Positions 43,424-52,160 of a stretch of DNA of 62,500 nt are shown here, in pieces. The translations under genes and the position numbers were made by a program. Every line of letters starts with the position of its first letter. The stretch's first letter is position 1. Source of the stretch: an uncultured Comamonadaceae bacterium (lineage in GTDB: Bacteria > Pseudomonadota > Gammaproteobacteria > Burkholderiales > Burkholderiaceae); contig CAMLSD010000015.1 in assembly GCA_946482595.1 (NCBI GenBank), positions 1 to 62,500 of the forward strand, written 5' to 3'. The notes below the pieces were generated by a model. That model did no database searches and had not been told where the DNA came from. It was given only the letters and a program-made list of their open reading frames with translations.

Positions 43424-45148
43424 TCAGGCGGCGGCCCGGGCGGCGTCGCCGGTGCTGCGCCGCACGGCATTGGCCGCAGTCTTGAAGGCGTCCAGGCCGA
43501 TGCGCTTGACGGTGTCGATGAACCGCTCGTTGGCTGCACGCTGCTCGCGGTAGACCTCGACGACCGCCTCGATCACGTCGACCACCTCATCGGCCGCGAA
43601 CGACGGCCCGATCACCTTGCCGGCCACGGTGTTGCCGCTTTGCGTGGAACCGTCGGACCCGCCCAGCGTGATCTGATACCACTCGCTGCCGTCCTTGTCG
43701 ACGCCGAGGATGCCGATGTGCCCGCTGTGGTGATGGCCGCACGAGTTGATGCAGCCGCTCATGTGCATGTCGATGTCGCCGATGTCGTAGAGCTCGTCCA
43801 GATCCTGGAAGCGCTCGGCGATGGCCGCTGCGACCGGGATCGAACGGGCATTGGCCAGGCCGCAGAAGTCGCCGCCCGGGCAGGCGATCATGTCGGTCAG
43901 CAGGCCGATGTTCGGGGTGGCGAAGGTGGCGGCGCGGGCGGCTTCCCACAAGGCCGGGAGGTCGGTCTCGCGCACCCAGGGCAGCACCAGGTTCTGGTCG
44001 TGCGTGACACGCACTTCGCCGCAGCTGAAGCGGTCGGCGATGTCAGCGGCCAGCTCGAGCTGCTCGTCGGTGGCGTCACCGGGCGCCTGGCCCACCCGCT
44101 TGAGCGACAGGGTCACCGCACGGTAGCCCGGGAAGCGGTGGCCGTGCACATTGCGTTCAAGCCAGCGCTGGTAGGCCACCGGGCCCTGCCTGGGGGCAAT
44201 GCGTGCATCGTTGGCGGCCTGATGATCCAGGTCGTAGCGCACGCCTTGCGGCACGTCGAAATGCTGTGCCACACGGTCGAGTTCTTCCTGCGTGATCAGA
44301 TGGGCTGCACCGTCGACATCGCGCGAGAGGATGTTGCGGAACTCTTCTTCGACGGCGTCGATGAACTTCTGGCCCTCGGCCTTCACCAGGATCTTGATGC
44401 GGGCCTTGTACATGTTGTCGCGCCGGCCGTAGCGGTTGTAGACCCGCACGACGGCCTCGATGTAGACGAGGATCTGCTGCCACGGCAGGAACTCGCGCGT
44501 GACGGTGCCCACCACCGGCGTGCGACCCATGCCGCCGCCCACCAGCACCCGGAAGCCCACCTCACCCGCATCGTTGCGGACCAGGTGCAGGCCGATGTCG
44601 TGCCAGCCGGTGGCGGCGCGGTCTTCCACGGCGCCCGTCACGGCGATCTTGAACTTGCGCGGCAGGAAGGCGAATTCGGGGTGCAGCGTCGACCACTGGC
44701 GCATCACCTCGCAGTACGGACGCGGGTCGATGTGCTCGTCGGGCGCAATGCCGGCAAAGGCGTCGCTCGTGATGTTGCGGATGCAGTTGCCCGAGGTCTG
44801 GATGCCGTGCATGTTCACCGAGGCCAGCTCGTCCATGACGTCGGCGGCGCGGTCCAGCGGGATCCAGTTGTACTGCAGGTTCTGGCGCGTGGTGAAGTGC
44901 GCATAGCCGCGGTCGTAGGTGCGGGCGATGTGCGCCAGCTTGCGCAGCTGGGCGGTGTTCAGCTCGCCATAGGGCACGGCCACACGCAGCATCGGTGCAT
45001 GGCGCTGGATGTACCAGCCGTTCTGCAGGCGCAGCGGCCGGAATTCGTCTTCGCCAAGCTTGCCGGCGAGGTTGCGCTCGAGCTGGTCACGGAACTGGGC
45101 AGCACGCTGCTTGACGAACTGCTTGTCGAACTCGGTGTACTGATACAT
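43424..45148 (-). CDS. cysI: Siroheme sulfite (nitrite/sulfite) reductase, ferredoxin-dependent type
   Basis: 574 residues from the ATG at 45148-45146 (MYQYTEFDKQFVKQRAAQF). The siroheme-[4Fe-4S] ligands are ACPGGDFCGL (C-x5-C) and GCINSCGHHHSGHIG (C-x3-C). Two nitrite/sulfite ferredoxin-like half domains flank them. It reduces sulfite to sulfide. No CysJ flavoprotein gene is nearby, so ferredoxin is the likely donor. Confidence 0.93.
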   Translation of the reverse strand: MYQYTEFDKQFVKQRAAQFRDQLERNLAGKLGEDEFRPLRLQNGWYIQRHAPMLRVAVPYGELNTAQLRKLAHIARTYDRGYAHFTTRQNLQYNWIPLDRAADVMDELASVNMHGIQTSGNCIRNITSDAFAGIAPDEHIDPRPYCEVMRQWSTLHPEFAFLPRKFKIAVTGAVEDRAATGWHDIGLHLVRNDAGEVGFRVLVGGGMGRTPVVGTVTREFLPWQQILVYIEAVVRVYNRYGRRDNMYKARIKILVKAEGQKFIDAVEEEFRNILSRDVDGAAHLITQEELDRVAQHFDVPQGVRYDLDHQAANDARIAPRQGPVAYQRWLERNVHGHRFPGYRAVTLSLKRVGQAPGDATDEQLELAADIADRFSCGEVRVTHDQNLVLPWVRETDLPALWEAARAATFATPNIGLLTDMIACPGGDFCGLANARSIPVAAAIAERFQDLDELYDIGDIDMHMSGCINSCGHHHSGHIGILGVDKDGSEWYQITLGGSDGSTQSGNTVAGKVIGPSFAADEVVDVIEAVVEVYREQRAANERFIDTVKRIGLDAFKTAANAVRRSTGDAARAAA

Positions 45149-45168
45149 CGCGGGTCTCTTGTGGGTGT

Positions 45169-45936
45169 TCAGTGAATGACCTTCAGGCCGGCGGTCACCA
45201 GGGCGACGCACAGGAAGGCGCGCACCAGGCGGTCGGGCAGGCTGCGGGTGAGCTGGGCGCCGATCCAGATGCCAGGGATCGACCCGATCAGCAGCGCGCC
45301 GAGCAACTGCCAGTCGACGTGGCCGAGTGAGGCGTGGCCGATGCCGGCCACCAGCGTGAGCGGCACCGCATGGGCGATGTCGGTGCCGACCAGGCGGCGT
45401 GCCTCCAGGCGCGGATACAGCAACAGGATCAGCGTGGCGCCGATGGCGCCCGCGCCGATCGAACTGAGCGACACCAGCACACCCAGCAGGGCGCCGGCGG
45501 CCACGGTGAGCGCAGGCTTGCGGTGGTCGGGCAGCCAGCGTTGCAGGCGCAGGGCCACGGCATGCCAGGCCTGGCGATAGGCGACCGTCACGGCGGTGAG
45601 CAGCAGCGCAATGCCCAGCGAAAACGTCAGCGCACTGGCCCAGCCCTTGGTCACGCCGGTCCAGTGCATCAGGCCGATCATGACCAGCGAGGCCGGAATG
45701 CTGCCGGCCAGCAGCAGGCCGGTGATGCGGTAGTCGACGTTGCCGTGGCGGTGGTGAGCCACCGACCCGGACACCTTGGTCAATGCGGCAAACCACAGGT
45801 CGGTGCCGATCGCCACCGCCGGGTTGAGCTTGAAGACCGACAGCAGCAAGGGCGTCATGAGCGAGCCGCCACCCACGCCGGTGATGCCGACGATGGCGCC
45901 TACGCCAAATCCACTTGCAATTGCGAGCCAGTCCAT
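45169..45936 (-). CDS. TSUP (TauE/SafE) family membrane transporter, possible sulfite/sulfate permease
   Basis: 255 residues, seven to eight membrane helices. GVGAIVGITGVGGGSLMTPLLL is the TSUP N-terminal repeat, and a related GAGAIGATLILLLYPRL segment appears in the second half. It is the first gene of the sulfate-reduction operon, 20 bases before cysI, so a sulfur oxyanion or sulfite is the likely cargo. Direction of transport is not known. Confidence 0.85.
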   Translation of the reverse strand: MDWLAIASGFGVGAIVGITGVGGGSLMTPLLLSVFKLNPAVAIGTDLWFAALTKVSGSVAHHRHGNVDYRITGLLLAGSIPASLVMIGLMHWTGVTKGWASALTFSLGIALLLTAVTVAYRQAWHAVALRLQRWLPDHRKPALTVAAGALLGVLVSLSSIGAGAIGATLILLLYPRLEARRLVGTDIAHAVPLTLVAGIGHASLGHVDWQLLGALLIGSIPGIWIGAQLTRSLPDRLVRAFLCVALVTAGLKVIH

Positions 45937-46026
45937 TCGAGGTTCCCAGGTGACCCGGCCGGCTGCACAACCGTGCAGACCCTGGCTGAGAGTCGGAAGT
46001 TGGACTGTAGGGAGACTCTATATAGA

Positions 46027-46052
46027 AACAAACTACAGTTTTGTAGGTTGTT
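46027..46052. promoter_or_regulatory. AT-rich palindrome between the cys operon and the patatin gene
   Basis: AACAAACTACA (46027-46037), four bases, TGTAGGTTGTT (46042-46052): 11-base arms with one mismatch, in the most AT-rich part of the 189-base divergent gap, about 90 bases before the TSUP gene start. It is a good candidate for a CysB-type or other operator governing the cys operon. No -35/-10 was assigned. Confidence 0.45.
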
Positions 46053-46155
46053 TATCAAGGTTAGTTATTAGCGGTCAGCATGAGGCCCCGCCGGGTCGCG
46101 GTCCGGAGGCTCCTAAAATCCGCCGATGCATGATCGTTTCTACTGGTTAACCCTG

Positions 46156-47058
46156 ATGATCCGCCGACGCTGCGCCACGGTACTGGCCCTGGCCGCACTG
46201 CTGGCGGCCTGCCAGACGACGCCGCCACCGGTGCCGCCTGCGCCGCCGGTCGACAACACGGTGGTCACCCCACCGCGCCCACCGCGCATCGGGCTGGCCC
46301 TGGGCGGTGGTGCCGCGCGGGGATTCGCCCACATCGGTGTGATTCAGGTCCTGGAAGAGCAGGGCCTGCGCCCGGATCTGGTGGCCGGCACCTCGGCCGG
46401 CAGCCTGGTCGCGGCCTTGTATGCCTCCGGCAAGTCGCCGTCGGAACTCGCCACCCTGGCCGAGTCGATGGACGAATCGGCCATCACCGACTGGTCTTTC
46501 CCGTTCCGGGGGGTCATCCGGGGGGAGGCCCTGGCCCGCTATGTCAATCAGCAGGTTGGTGGCTTGCCGATCGAGAAGATGCGCCTGCCACTGGGCATCG
46601 TGGCCACCGACCTGGCCAACGGGGCACCCATCCTGTTCCGGCGGGGGGATCCCGGCATGGCGGTTCGGGCCTCGAGTGCAGTGCCGGCGGTGTTCCAGCC
46701 GGTGCGTATCGGGGCACGCGAGTATGTCGACGGGGGGCTGGTCTCCCCGGTGCCGGTACGCTTTGCCCGCGAGATGGGCGCCGACCTCGTGATTGCGGTC
46801 GACATTTCGGCGGCCCCCGAGGGGAACGGGATCGGCGACGCGATGAAGATGCTCTTGCAGACCTTCGCGATCATGGGCCGCACGATCAACCAGTTCGAGC
46901 TGAAATCGGCCGATGTGGTGATCCGGCCGAGTCTGAACGGGGTGTCAGGTGCGGACTTCGGCACTGCCGCCCGCCGGCGGGCCATCCAGGCCGGGCGCGA
47001 GGCGGCACTGGCAGCCCTGCCCGAACTGCGCAGGCGCATGGCGGCGGCGACACGCTGA
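46156..47058 (+). CDS. Patatin-like phospholipase lipoprotein (RssA-type)
   Basis: 300 residues from the ATG at 46156, chosen because MIRRRCATVLALAALLAAC is a short lipoprotein signal with the lipid Cys at 19. An ATG at 46126 would add ten residues. After a Pro-rich spacer come the patatin motifs: GLALGGGAARGFAHIGV (oxyanion hole), AGTSAGSLVA with nucleophile Ser, and VDGGLVSPVP with the Asp of the dyad. A membrane-anchored lipid hydrolase; substrate unknown. Confidence 0.88.
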   Translation: MIRRRCATVLALAALLAACQTTPPPVPPAPPVDNTVVTPPRPPRIGLALGGGAARGFAHIGVIQVLEEQGLRPDLVAGTSAGSLVAALYASGKSPSELATLAESMDESAITDWSFPFRGVIRGEALARYVNQQVGGLPIEKMRLPLGIVATDLANGAPILFRRGDPGMAVRASSAVPAVFQPVRIGAREYVDGGLVSPVPVRFAREMGADLVIAVDISAAPEGNGIGDAMKMLLQTFAIMGRTINQFELKSADVVIRPSLNGVSGADFGTAARRRAIQAGREAALAALPELRRRMAAATR

Positions 47059-47120
47059 CCCCGCCGCTGCACATCGCTGCATCCGCGGCAGTGGCAGCGG
47101 CCACATTCGGTCGCACCAAG

Positions 47121-47149
47121 AAAAAAGCCCGGTGGCAAGCCACCGGGCT
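47121..47149 (-). terminator. Rho-independent terminator after the phasin gene
   Basis: Minus strand: perfect 10-base stem GCCCGGTGGC / GCCACCGGGC with a TT loop and a run of six Ts. It lies about 160 bases after the phasin stop. Confidence 0.9.
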
Positions 47150-47307
47150 GAAGGTACCTTGAAACCACTTTCGAGAGGTACCGAGGAGACAACCTTTCAG
47201 GGAGACCGTGTGCAGCGCACCACGGTACTTCCTAGATCGGGGCCACTTCGGAAAGTTCAACCCCGCTCAGTGTTTCTTCGTGTAGCCAGTCTTCGCGTAG
47301 CCAGGAC

Positions 47308-47862
47308 TCAGGCGGCGGTGCGCTTGGTCTTGGAGGCAGCCTGCGTGGCCTTCACGGCGGTGTTGGTCACGGCCTGGAAGTTGGCTTCGGCCACGTCGGC
47401 AGCCTGCTTGGCGGCCTTGTGCACGCTTTCGAAGGCGTTGTTGGCAGCAGCCACAGCCGACTTCACCAGTGCCACGGCGTTTTCGGTGCCGGCCGGAGCG
47501 TTCTTGACGGCGGTGTCGACCACGGCCATGAACTTCTTCTGGGCTTCGGCGACCTGGCCTTCGGCGACCTTGGTCACTTCGGCGTTGGTGGCGGCAGCGA
47601 TGTCATACACATGACGGCTGTAGGCGGCGGCCTTCTCGGCGGACGGTTGCAGCAGGCCGGCTTGCAGGGCCAGCAGTTCCTGGGCGTCCTTCACGGACAT
47701 CACGGCCTGGGCGTGTTCTGCGGCTTCGGTCAGGGAAGCGCGGGCGACCTGGACATTCAGTTCGACCAGCTTTTCCACGCCTTCGAAAGCCTTCTGGGTC
47801 AGGCCAAACAGGGTTTCGAGGTTGGCCTTCTGGGCGGCGACGATTTGCTCGGCGGTCATCAT
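47308..47862 (-). CDS. phaP: Phasin family protein
   Basis: 184 residues, nearly all helical, with no Cys. It starts [36 protein letters not shown], the standard phasin_2 opening, and ends in a Lys/Ala-rich tail. Phasins coat polyhydroxyalkanoate granules and limit their size. It is monocistronic, with its own promoter flanked by two palindromes and its own terminator. The next gene on the right is divergent. Confidence 0.92.
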   Translation of the reverse strand: MMTAEQIVAAQKANLETLFGLTQKAFEGVEKLVELNVQVARASLTEAAEHAQAVMSVKDAQELLALQAGLLQPSAEKAAAYSRHVYDIAAATNAEVTKVAEGQVAEAQKKFMAVVDTAVKNAPAGTENAVALVKSAVAAANNAFESVHKAAKQAADVAEANFQAVTNTAVKATQAASKTKRTAA

Positions 47863-47917
47863 GATCGATAGCTCCTGTAGGGGCGGTGGATGAGGGGTTC
47901 AGCTTGGGTTGCACTTA

Positions 47918-47932
47918 TGTTGCGGTGCAACA
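47918..47932. promoter_or_regulatory. Operator palindrome downstream of the phasin -10
   Basis: Perfect inverted repeat TGTTGC-GGT-GCAACA, beginning about 9 bases past the -10, across the expected transcription start of the phasin gene. A second copy of nearly the same site lies upstream of the -35. PhaR is the known regulator of phasin genes in this group; site assignment is inference. Confidence 0.6.
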
Positions 47933-47940
47933 TGACTCGA

Positions 47941-47968
47941 AGTATATGCAAGCGTGTCGCAGATGCAA
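47941..47968 (-). promoter_or_regulatory. Phasin promoter
   Basis: Minus-strand TTGCAT (47968-47963), a 16-base spacer and TATACT (47946-47941), about 80 bases upstream of the phasin start. Lies between two similar palindromes. Confidence 0.6.
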
Positions 47969-47974
47969 GCCATT

Positions 47975-47993
47975 TTTGTTGCGATGCAGCAAA
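47975..47993. promoter_or_regulatory. Second operator palindrome upstream of the phasin promoter
   Basis: TTTGTTGC-GAT-GCAGCAAA, 8-base arms with one mismatch and the same GTTGC-N3-GC core as the site at 47918. It starts 7 bases upstream of the -35, so a repressor bound to both sites could bridge the promoter. Confidence 0.55.
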
Positions 47994-48100
47994 CTAGGTG
48001 TGAAACCCTAACAACACGGTCTGCGGCGCATTTCGGCAGACTCTGGGGCTTGTCGATGACCCGGGTGTGACATGCCCGCTCCGCCGCCGAAGTCCACCCG

Positions 48101-49051
48101 ATGCGCGCCTACTACTCTGATCAGTTCGTGCTGCCGCTGCCTGAGGGGCATCGCTTTCCGATGCCCAAGTACCGTCTGCTGCGCGACGCGGTGGCGACCC
48201 AGTTGCCCCAGGTCACGCTGTGCGAAGCACCCCCCGCCAGCGAAGGAGAACTGGCCCTGGCGCATTCGCCGGCCTATGTGAGCGCCGTGCTCGAGGGCAC
48301 GCTTCCCGCTGCGGCACAGCGCGAGATCGGCTTCCCGTGGTCGCCGCGCATGGCCGAGCGCGCCCGGCGATCGGTCGGCGCGACGATCGCGGCCTCGCGT
48401 TCGGCACTGTCCGAAGGGGTGGCGGTGAATCTGGCCGGCGGCACCCACCATGCACAGCACGACAAGGGCAGCGGCTACTGCGTGTTCAATGACGTGGGCG
48501 TGGCGGCCAGCCTGATGCAGGCTGAATGGCACCGGCAGCACCGCCGCCTGCTGCGGGTGGCCGTTGTCGACCTCGATGTTCACCAGGGCAATGGCACGGC
48601 CGCGATCTTTCGTGACGATCCGACCGTGTTCACGCTGTCGCTGCATGGCGCGCGCAACTTTCCGTTCCGCAAGGAGGCGGGGGACCTGGACGTCGAGCTG
48701 CCCGACGGATGTGACGACGCGACCTACCTGGCCGCCCTGGACTCGGCGCTCGAGCATCTCCTGCAGGTGCATCGCCACACACCCTTTGGTCTGCTGTACT
48801 TCCTGGCCGGCGCCGATCCCCACGAAGGGGACCGGCTGGGGCGGCTCAAGCTCACCACACCCGGCCTGATCGAACGTGACCACCGAGTGTTCCAGGCAGC
48901 GCGGGCGCACGGCCTGCCGGTCGTGGTGATGATGGCTGGCGGTTACGGACGTGTCATCGACGAGACAGTGGCCGTGCATCTCAATACCGTACGCTTGGCG
49001 CTGGCGCACTGGCAGGCCGCAAGGCCGGTGCGGGCCGGTCTGGCCTGCTGA
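48101..49051 (+). CDS. Histone-deacetylase superfamily hydrolase (AcuC/APAH-like)
   Basis: 316 residues. Catalytic His pair in NLAGGTHHAQHDKGSGYCVFND, metal ligands in VAVVDLDVHQGNGTAA, and the transition-state Tyr in MMAGGYGR. All zinc-site residues of the class appear present. Bacterial members remove acetyl groups from proteins or polyamines. It is followed 24 bases later by a thioesterase gene. Substrate not deduced. Confidence 0.88.
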   Translation: MRAYYSDQFVLPLPEGHRFPMPKYRLLRDAVATQLPQVTLCEAPPASEGELALAHSPAYVSAVLEGTLPAAAQREIGFPWSPRMAERARRSVGATIAASRSALSEGVAVNLAGGTHHAQHDKGSGYCVFNDVGVAASLMQAEWHRQHRRLLRVAVVDLDVHQGNGTAAIFRDDPTVFTLSLHGARNFPFRKEAGDLDVELPDGCDDATYLAALDSALEHLLQVHRHTPFGLLYFLAGADPHEGDRLGRLKLTTPGLIERDHRVFQAARAHGLPVVVMMAGGYGRVIDETVAVHLNTVRLALAHWQAARPVRAGLAC

Positions 49052-49075
49052 CCGCGGCTGCCCCCACCCGAGAGA

Positions 49076-49525
49076 ATGCACATGTCCCGACTGCAGCCTG
49101 ACTCCCGCAACGATTACCGGCACTTCCAGGTCATCTCGACGCGCTGGATGGACAACGACGTCTACGGCCATGTCAACAACGTCGTCTACTACAGCTACTT
49201 CGACACGGTGGTGAACCAGTACCTGATCGAGCAGGGAGCACTGGACATCCACGCCGGCGAGGTCATCGGCCTGGTCGTCGAGACGCAGTGCAACTACTTC
49301 GCGCCGCTGGCCTTTCCGCAGCCGGTCGAGGCCGGCCTGCGGGTGGCTCGCCTGGGCAGCTCGAGCGTACGCTACGAGGTGGGGCTGTTTGCGCCGGGGC
49401 AGACCAGTTGCGCAGCACGGGGCCACTTCGTCCATGTGTACGTGGATCGGGACACGCGCCGGCCCGCTGCCTTGCCCGCACCGCTGACGGCGGCGTTGAC
49501 GCGCCTGCTGCCCACGTCGGGTTGA
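49076..49525 (+). CDS. Hot-dog-fold acyl-CoA thioesterase
   Basis: 149 residues. FQVISTRWMDNDVYGHVNNVVYYSYFDT is the 4-hydroxybenzoyl-CoA thioesterase-type motif, with the catalytic Asp in DNDVYGHVNN. Starts at 49076 or two codons later (49082). It probably hydrolyses an acyl-CoA in the cytoplasm. Co-directional with the HDAC-like gene. Confidence 0.87.
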   Translation: MHMSRLQPDSRNDYRHFQVISTRWMDNDVYGHVNNVVYYSYFDTVVNQYLIEQGALDIHAGEVIGLVVETQCNYFAPLAFPQPVEAGLRVARLGSSSVRYEVGLFAPGQTSCAARGHFVHVYVDRDTRRPAALPAPLTAALTRLLPTSG

Positions 49526-49592
49526 GCGGGCCGAGGGTTTGTCCCAGGGGGCGCATTCAGCGCGCCGTCAGTCTGGCGCAGGGGGCGCTTCC

Positions 49593-49598
49593 TATAAT
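49593..49598 (+). promoter_or_regulatory. -10-like element before the antiporter gene
   Basis: Consensus TATAAT followed by CGCGCCGCC, about 105 bases before the chosen start. Two copies of AGGGGGCGC lie just upstream; no -35 match was found. Confidence 0.4.
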
Positions 49599-49702
49599 CG
49601 CGCCGCCTGTGCCGAGCGGGCGCTGGCGAATCCTGGGCCGCAGGGTGCCGCACCGCAGGCCTTCCTTCACCCCACTTGCGATCCCTGATCCTGGAGTTGC
49701 CG

Positions 49703-51130
49703 ATGCGTTGTCGCGTGCCCGGGCTGCGTTCACGCGTGATGACGCTGGCCGCCCTGCTTCTGCTGAGTCCTGGCCTGGCGCTCGCGGCCGATGTCGACGG
49801 CAGCCAGCTTGCCGTGTGGTGGGGCATTCCGTTTGCAGGCATCCTGCTGTCGATCGCGGTCGTGCCGCTGGTCGCACCGTTCTTCTGGCACCACCACTAC
49901 GGCAAGATCTCTGCCGCGTGGGCGCTCGCATTCCTGGTGCCGTTTGCGGTCCAGTTCGGGCCGGCCGCGGCCGGAGCCGGCCTGGTGCATGCGCTGCTGG
50001 CCGAGTACATCCCGTTCATCATTCTGCTCACGGCGCTGTTCACCGTGGCCGGTGGCATCTACATCCGCGGCAACCTGCACGGCAGCCCGGCGCTCAACGT
50101 CGGCCTGATGGTCATCGGTGCGGTGCTGGCCAGCTTCATGGGCACCACCGGCGCGTCGATGCTGCTGATCCGTCCGCTGATCCGTGCCAATGACAACCGC
50201 AGGCACGTGGCCCACGTCGTGGTGTTTTTCATCTTCATCGTCTCGAACGCCGGTGGTTCGCTCACGCCGCTGGGCGATCCGCCGCTCTTCCTCGGTTTCC
50301 TGAAGGGGGTCGACTTCTTCTGGACGGCGCAGCACATCTTCCCTGAGACGCTGTTCCTCGTCGGCAGCCTGCTGGTGATCTTCTACCTGATCGACAGCTG
50401 GTACTACCGCAAGGAGGGCGTGGAGCGGGTCGACCCGACGCCCGACACCCCAAGCTTCGGCATCGAGGGCAAGGTCAACTTCGTCCTTCTGCTCGTCATC
50501 ATGGGTCTGGTGCTCTTCAGCGGCACCTGGAAGCCGGGCATCGCCTTCGACGTGTTCGGCACCGAGGTCGGCCTGCCGCAGATCGTGCGCGACAGCGCGC
50601 TGATCGCGGTGACGCTCGTCTCGCTGAAGATCACGCCCGCGGCCGCCCGCGACCAGAACCAGTTCAACTGGGCGCCGATGGCTGAAGTGGCCAAGCTGTT
50701 CGCGGGCATCTTCCTGACCATCATCCCGGTGCTGGCCATGCTCAAGGCGGGCCTGGATGGTGCGTTCGCGCCGATCGTGCAGCTCGTGACCGACCCGCAG
50801 GGCCAGCCGATTCCGGCAATGTACTTCTGGGCATCGGGGCTGCTCTCATCGTTCCTGGACAACGCACCGACCTACCTCGTGTTCTTCAACCTCGCCGGCG
50901 GGGACCCGCAGGTGATGATGACCACGCTGGCCCCGGTGCTGGCGGCCATCTCCGCCGGGGCGGTGTTCATGGGGGCCAACACCTACATCGGCAATGCACC
51001 GAACCTGATGGTCAAGGCGATCGCCGAAGACCGTGGTGTGCGCATGCCCAGCTTCTTCGGCTACATGGTGTGGTCGTTCGGCATACTGGTGCCCTTGTTT
51101 GTCGTGATGAGCCTGATCTGGTTTCGCTGA
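49703..51130 (+). CDS. NhaD-like Na+/H+ antiporter
   Basis: 475 residues from the ATG at 49703, with CTGGAG just upstream; a TTG nine codons earlier is less likely. A cleavable-looking N-terminal signal segment (MTLAALLLLSPGLALAADVDG) precedes about 11-12 membrane helices. SNAGGSLTPLGDPPLFLGFLKG, FLDNAPTYLVFFNLAGG and GANTYIGNAPNLMVKAIAE are typical of NhaD and the ion-transporter superfamily. It should exchange sodium for protons across the inner membrane. The NhaR-like regulator of the window is 20 kb away. Confidence 0.87.
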   Translation: MRCRVPGLRSRVMTLAALLLLSPGLALAADVDGSQLAVWWGIPFAGILLSIAVVPLVAPFFWHHHYGKISAAWALAFLVPFAVQFGPAAAGAGLVHALLAEYIPFIILLTALFTVAGGIYIRGNLHGSPALNVGLMVIGAVLASFMGTTGASMLLIRPLIRANDNRRHVAHVVVFFIFIVSNAGGSLTPLGDPPLFLGFLKGVDFFWTAQHIFPETLFLVGSLLVIFYLIDSWYYRKEGVERVDPTPDTPSFGIEGKVNFVLLLVIMGLVLFSGTWKPGIAFDVFGTEVGLPQIVRDSALIAVTLVSLKITPAAARDQNQFNWAPMAEVAKLFAGIFLTIIPVLAMLKAGLDGAFAPIVQLVTDPQGQPIPAMYFWASGLLSSFLDNAPTYLVFFNLAGGDPQVMMTTLAPVLAAISAGAVFMGANTYIGNAPNLMVKAIAEDRGVRMPSFFGYMVWSFGILVPLFVVMSLIWFR

Positions 51131-51142
51131 AGGAGTGACTGC

Positions 51143-52132
51143 ATGACCGCCGTATTCGTGGCCCGCGCCACCTTTGCCGACATCATCGATCGCCTGCGCG
51201 AGCATTTCGATGTGGTCGACAACCCCAGCGACCAGATCCGCAGCAAGGCCGAGCTGATCGCCCAGCTGCAGGGCAAGGCCGGCACGATCACCACCGGCAG
51301 CGAACGCATCGATGCCGAGGTGCTGCAGGCCTGCCCCGACCTGAAGGCGGTCTGCAACATGGCGGTGGGCTACAACAACATCGATGTCGACGCCTGCACG
51401 GCGCGCGGTGTGATCGTCACCAACACGCCGGACGTGCTGACCGAAACGACCGCCGATTTCGGTTTTGCACTGATGATGGCCACGGCGCGACGCATCACCG
51501 AGTCCGAACGCTACCTGCGTCGGGGTGAATGGACGAAGTGGCGCTACGACATGTTTGTCGGGCCCGACGTGCACGGCGCCACCCTGGGCGTGCTGGGCAT
51601 GGGCCGCATCGGCCAGGCGATCGCACGCCGCGGTGCGCTGGGTTTCGGCATGCAGGTGATCTATCACAACCGCAGCCGCCTGCCGGCCGAGGTCGAGCAG
51701 CAGTTCGGTGCACGCTGGGTCGACAAGGAAACCCTGATGCGCGAGTCCGACCATCTGGTGATCGTCGTGCCGTATTCGAGCAGTTCGCACCATGCGGTCG
51801 CTGCAGCCGAGCTGGCCATGATGAAGCCTACGGCAACGCTCACGAACATCGCGCGTGGTGGTGTGGTCGACGACGCCGCGCTGGCCCAGGCCCTCAAGGC
51901 CGGTCGCCCGGCCGCCGCCGGGCTCGACGTCTTCGAGGGCGAGCCCTCGGTGCATTCCGGCCTGCTGGATGTCGACAACATCGTGCTCACGCCGCACATC
52001 GCCAGCGCCTCGGTGCAGACCCGCCGTGCGATGGCTGCGCTGGCCGTGCGCAACCTCATTGCGGCACTGGGCCATGGCCCTGAAGCGGGGCGTCCGCCCA
52101 CCCCGGTGAATCCGCAAGTGCTTCACAGCTGA
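51143..52132 (+). CDS. D-2-hydroxyacid dehydrogenase (glyoxylate/hydroxypyruvate reductase-like)
   Basis: 329 residues. NAD(P) loop LGVLGMGRIGQAIA, catalytic Arg in NIARGGVVDDAAL, Glu in DVFEGEP and His in LTPHIASAS. It matches the GhrB/GyaR group that reduces glyoxylate or hydroxypyruvate. It begins 12 bases after the antiporter with GGAG spacing, so the two may be co-transcribed. Confidence 0.88.
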   Translation: MTAVFVARATFADIIDRLREHFDVVDNPSDQIRSKAELIAQLQGKAGTITTGSERIDAEVLQACPDLKAVCNMAVGYNNIDVDACTARGVIVTNTPDVLTETTADFGFALMMATARRITESERYLRRGEWTKWRYDMFVGPDVHGATLGVLGMGRIGQAIARRGALGFGMQVIYHNRSRLPAEVEQQFGARWVDKETLMRESDHLVIVVPYSSSSHHAVAAAELAMMKPTATLTNIARGGVVDDAALAQALKAGRPAAAGLDVFEGEPSVHSGLLDVDNIVLTPHIASASVQTRRAMAALAVRNLIAALGHGPEAGRPPTPVNPQVLHS

Positions 52133-52160
52133 ATGATCGGCATCCTGCCACAATGGTGGG

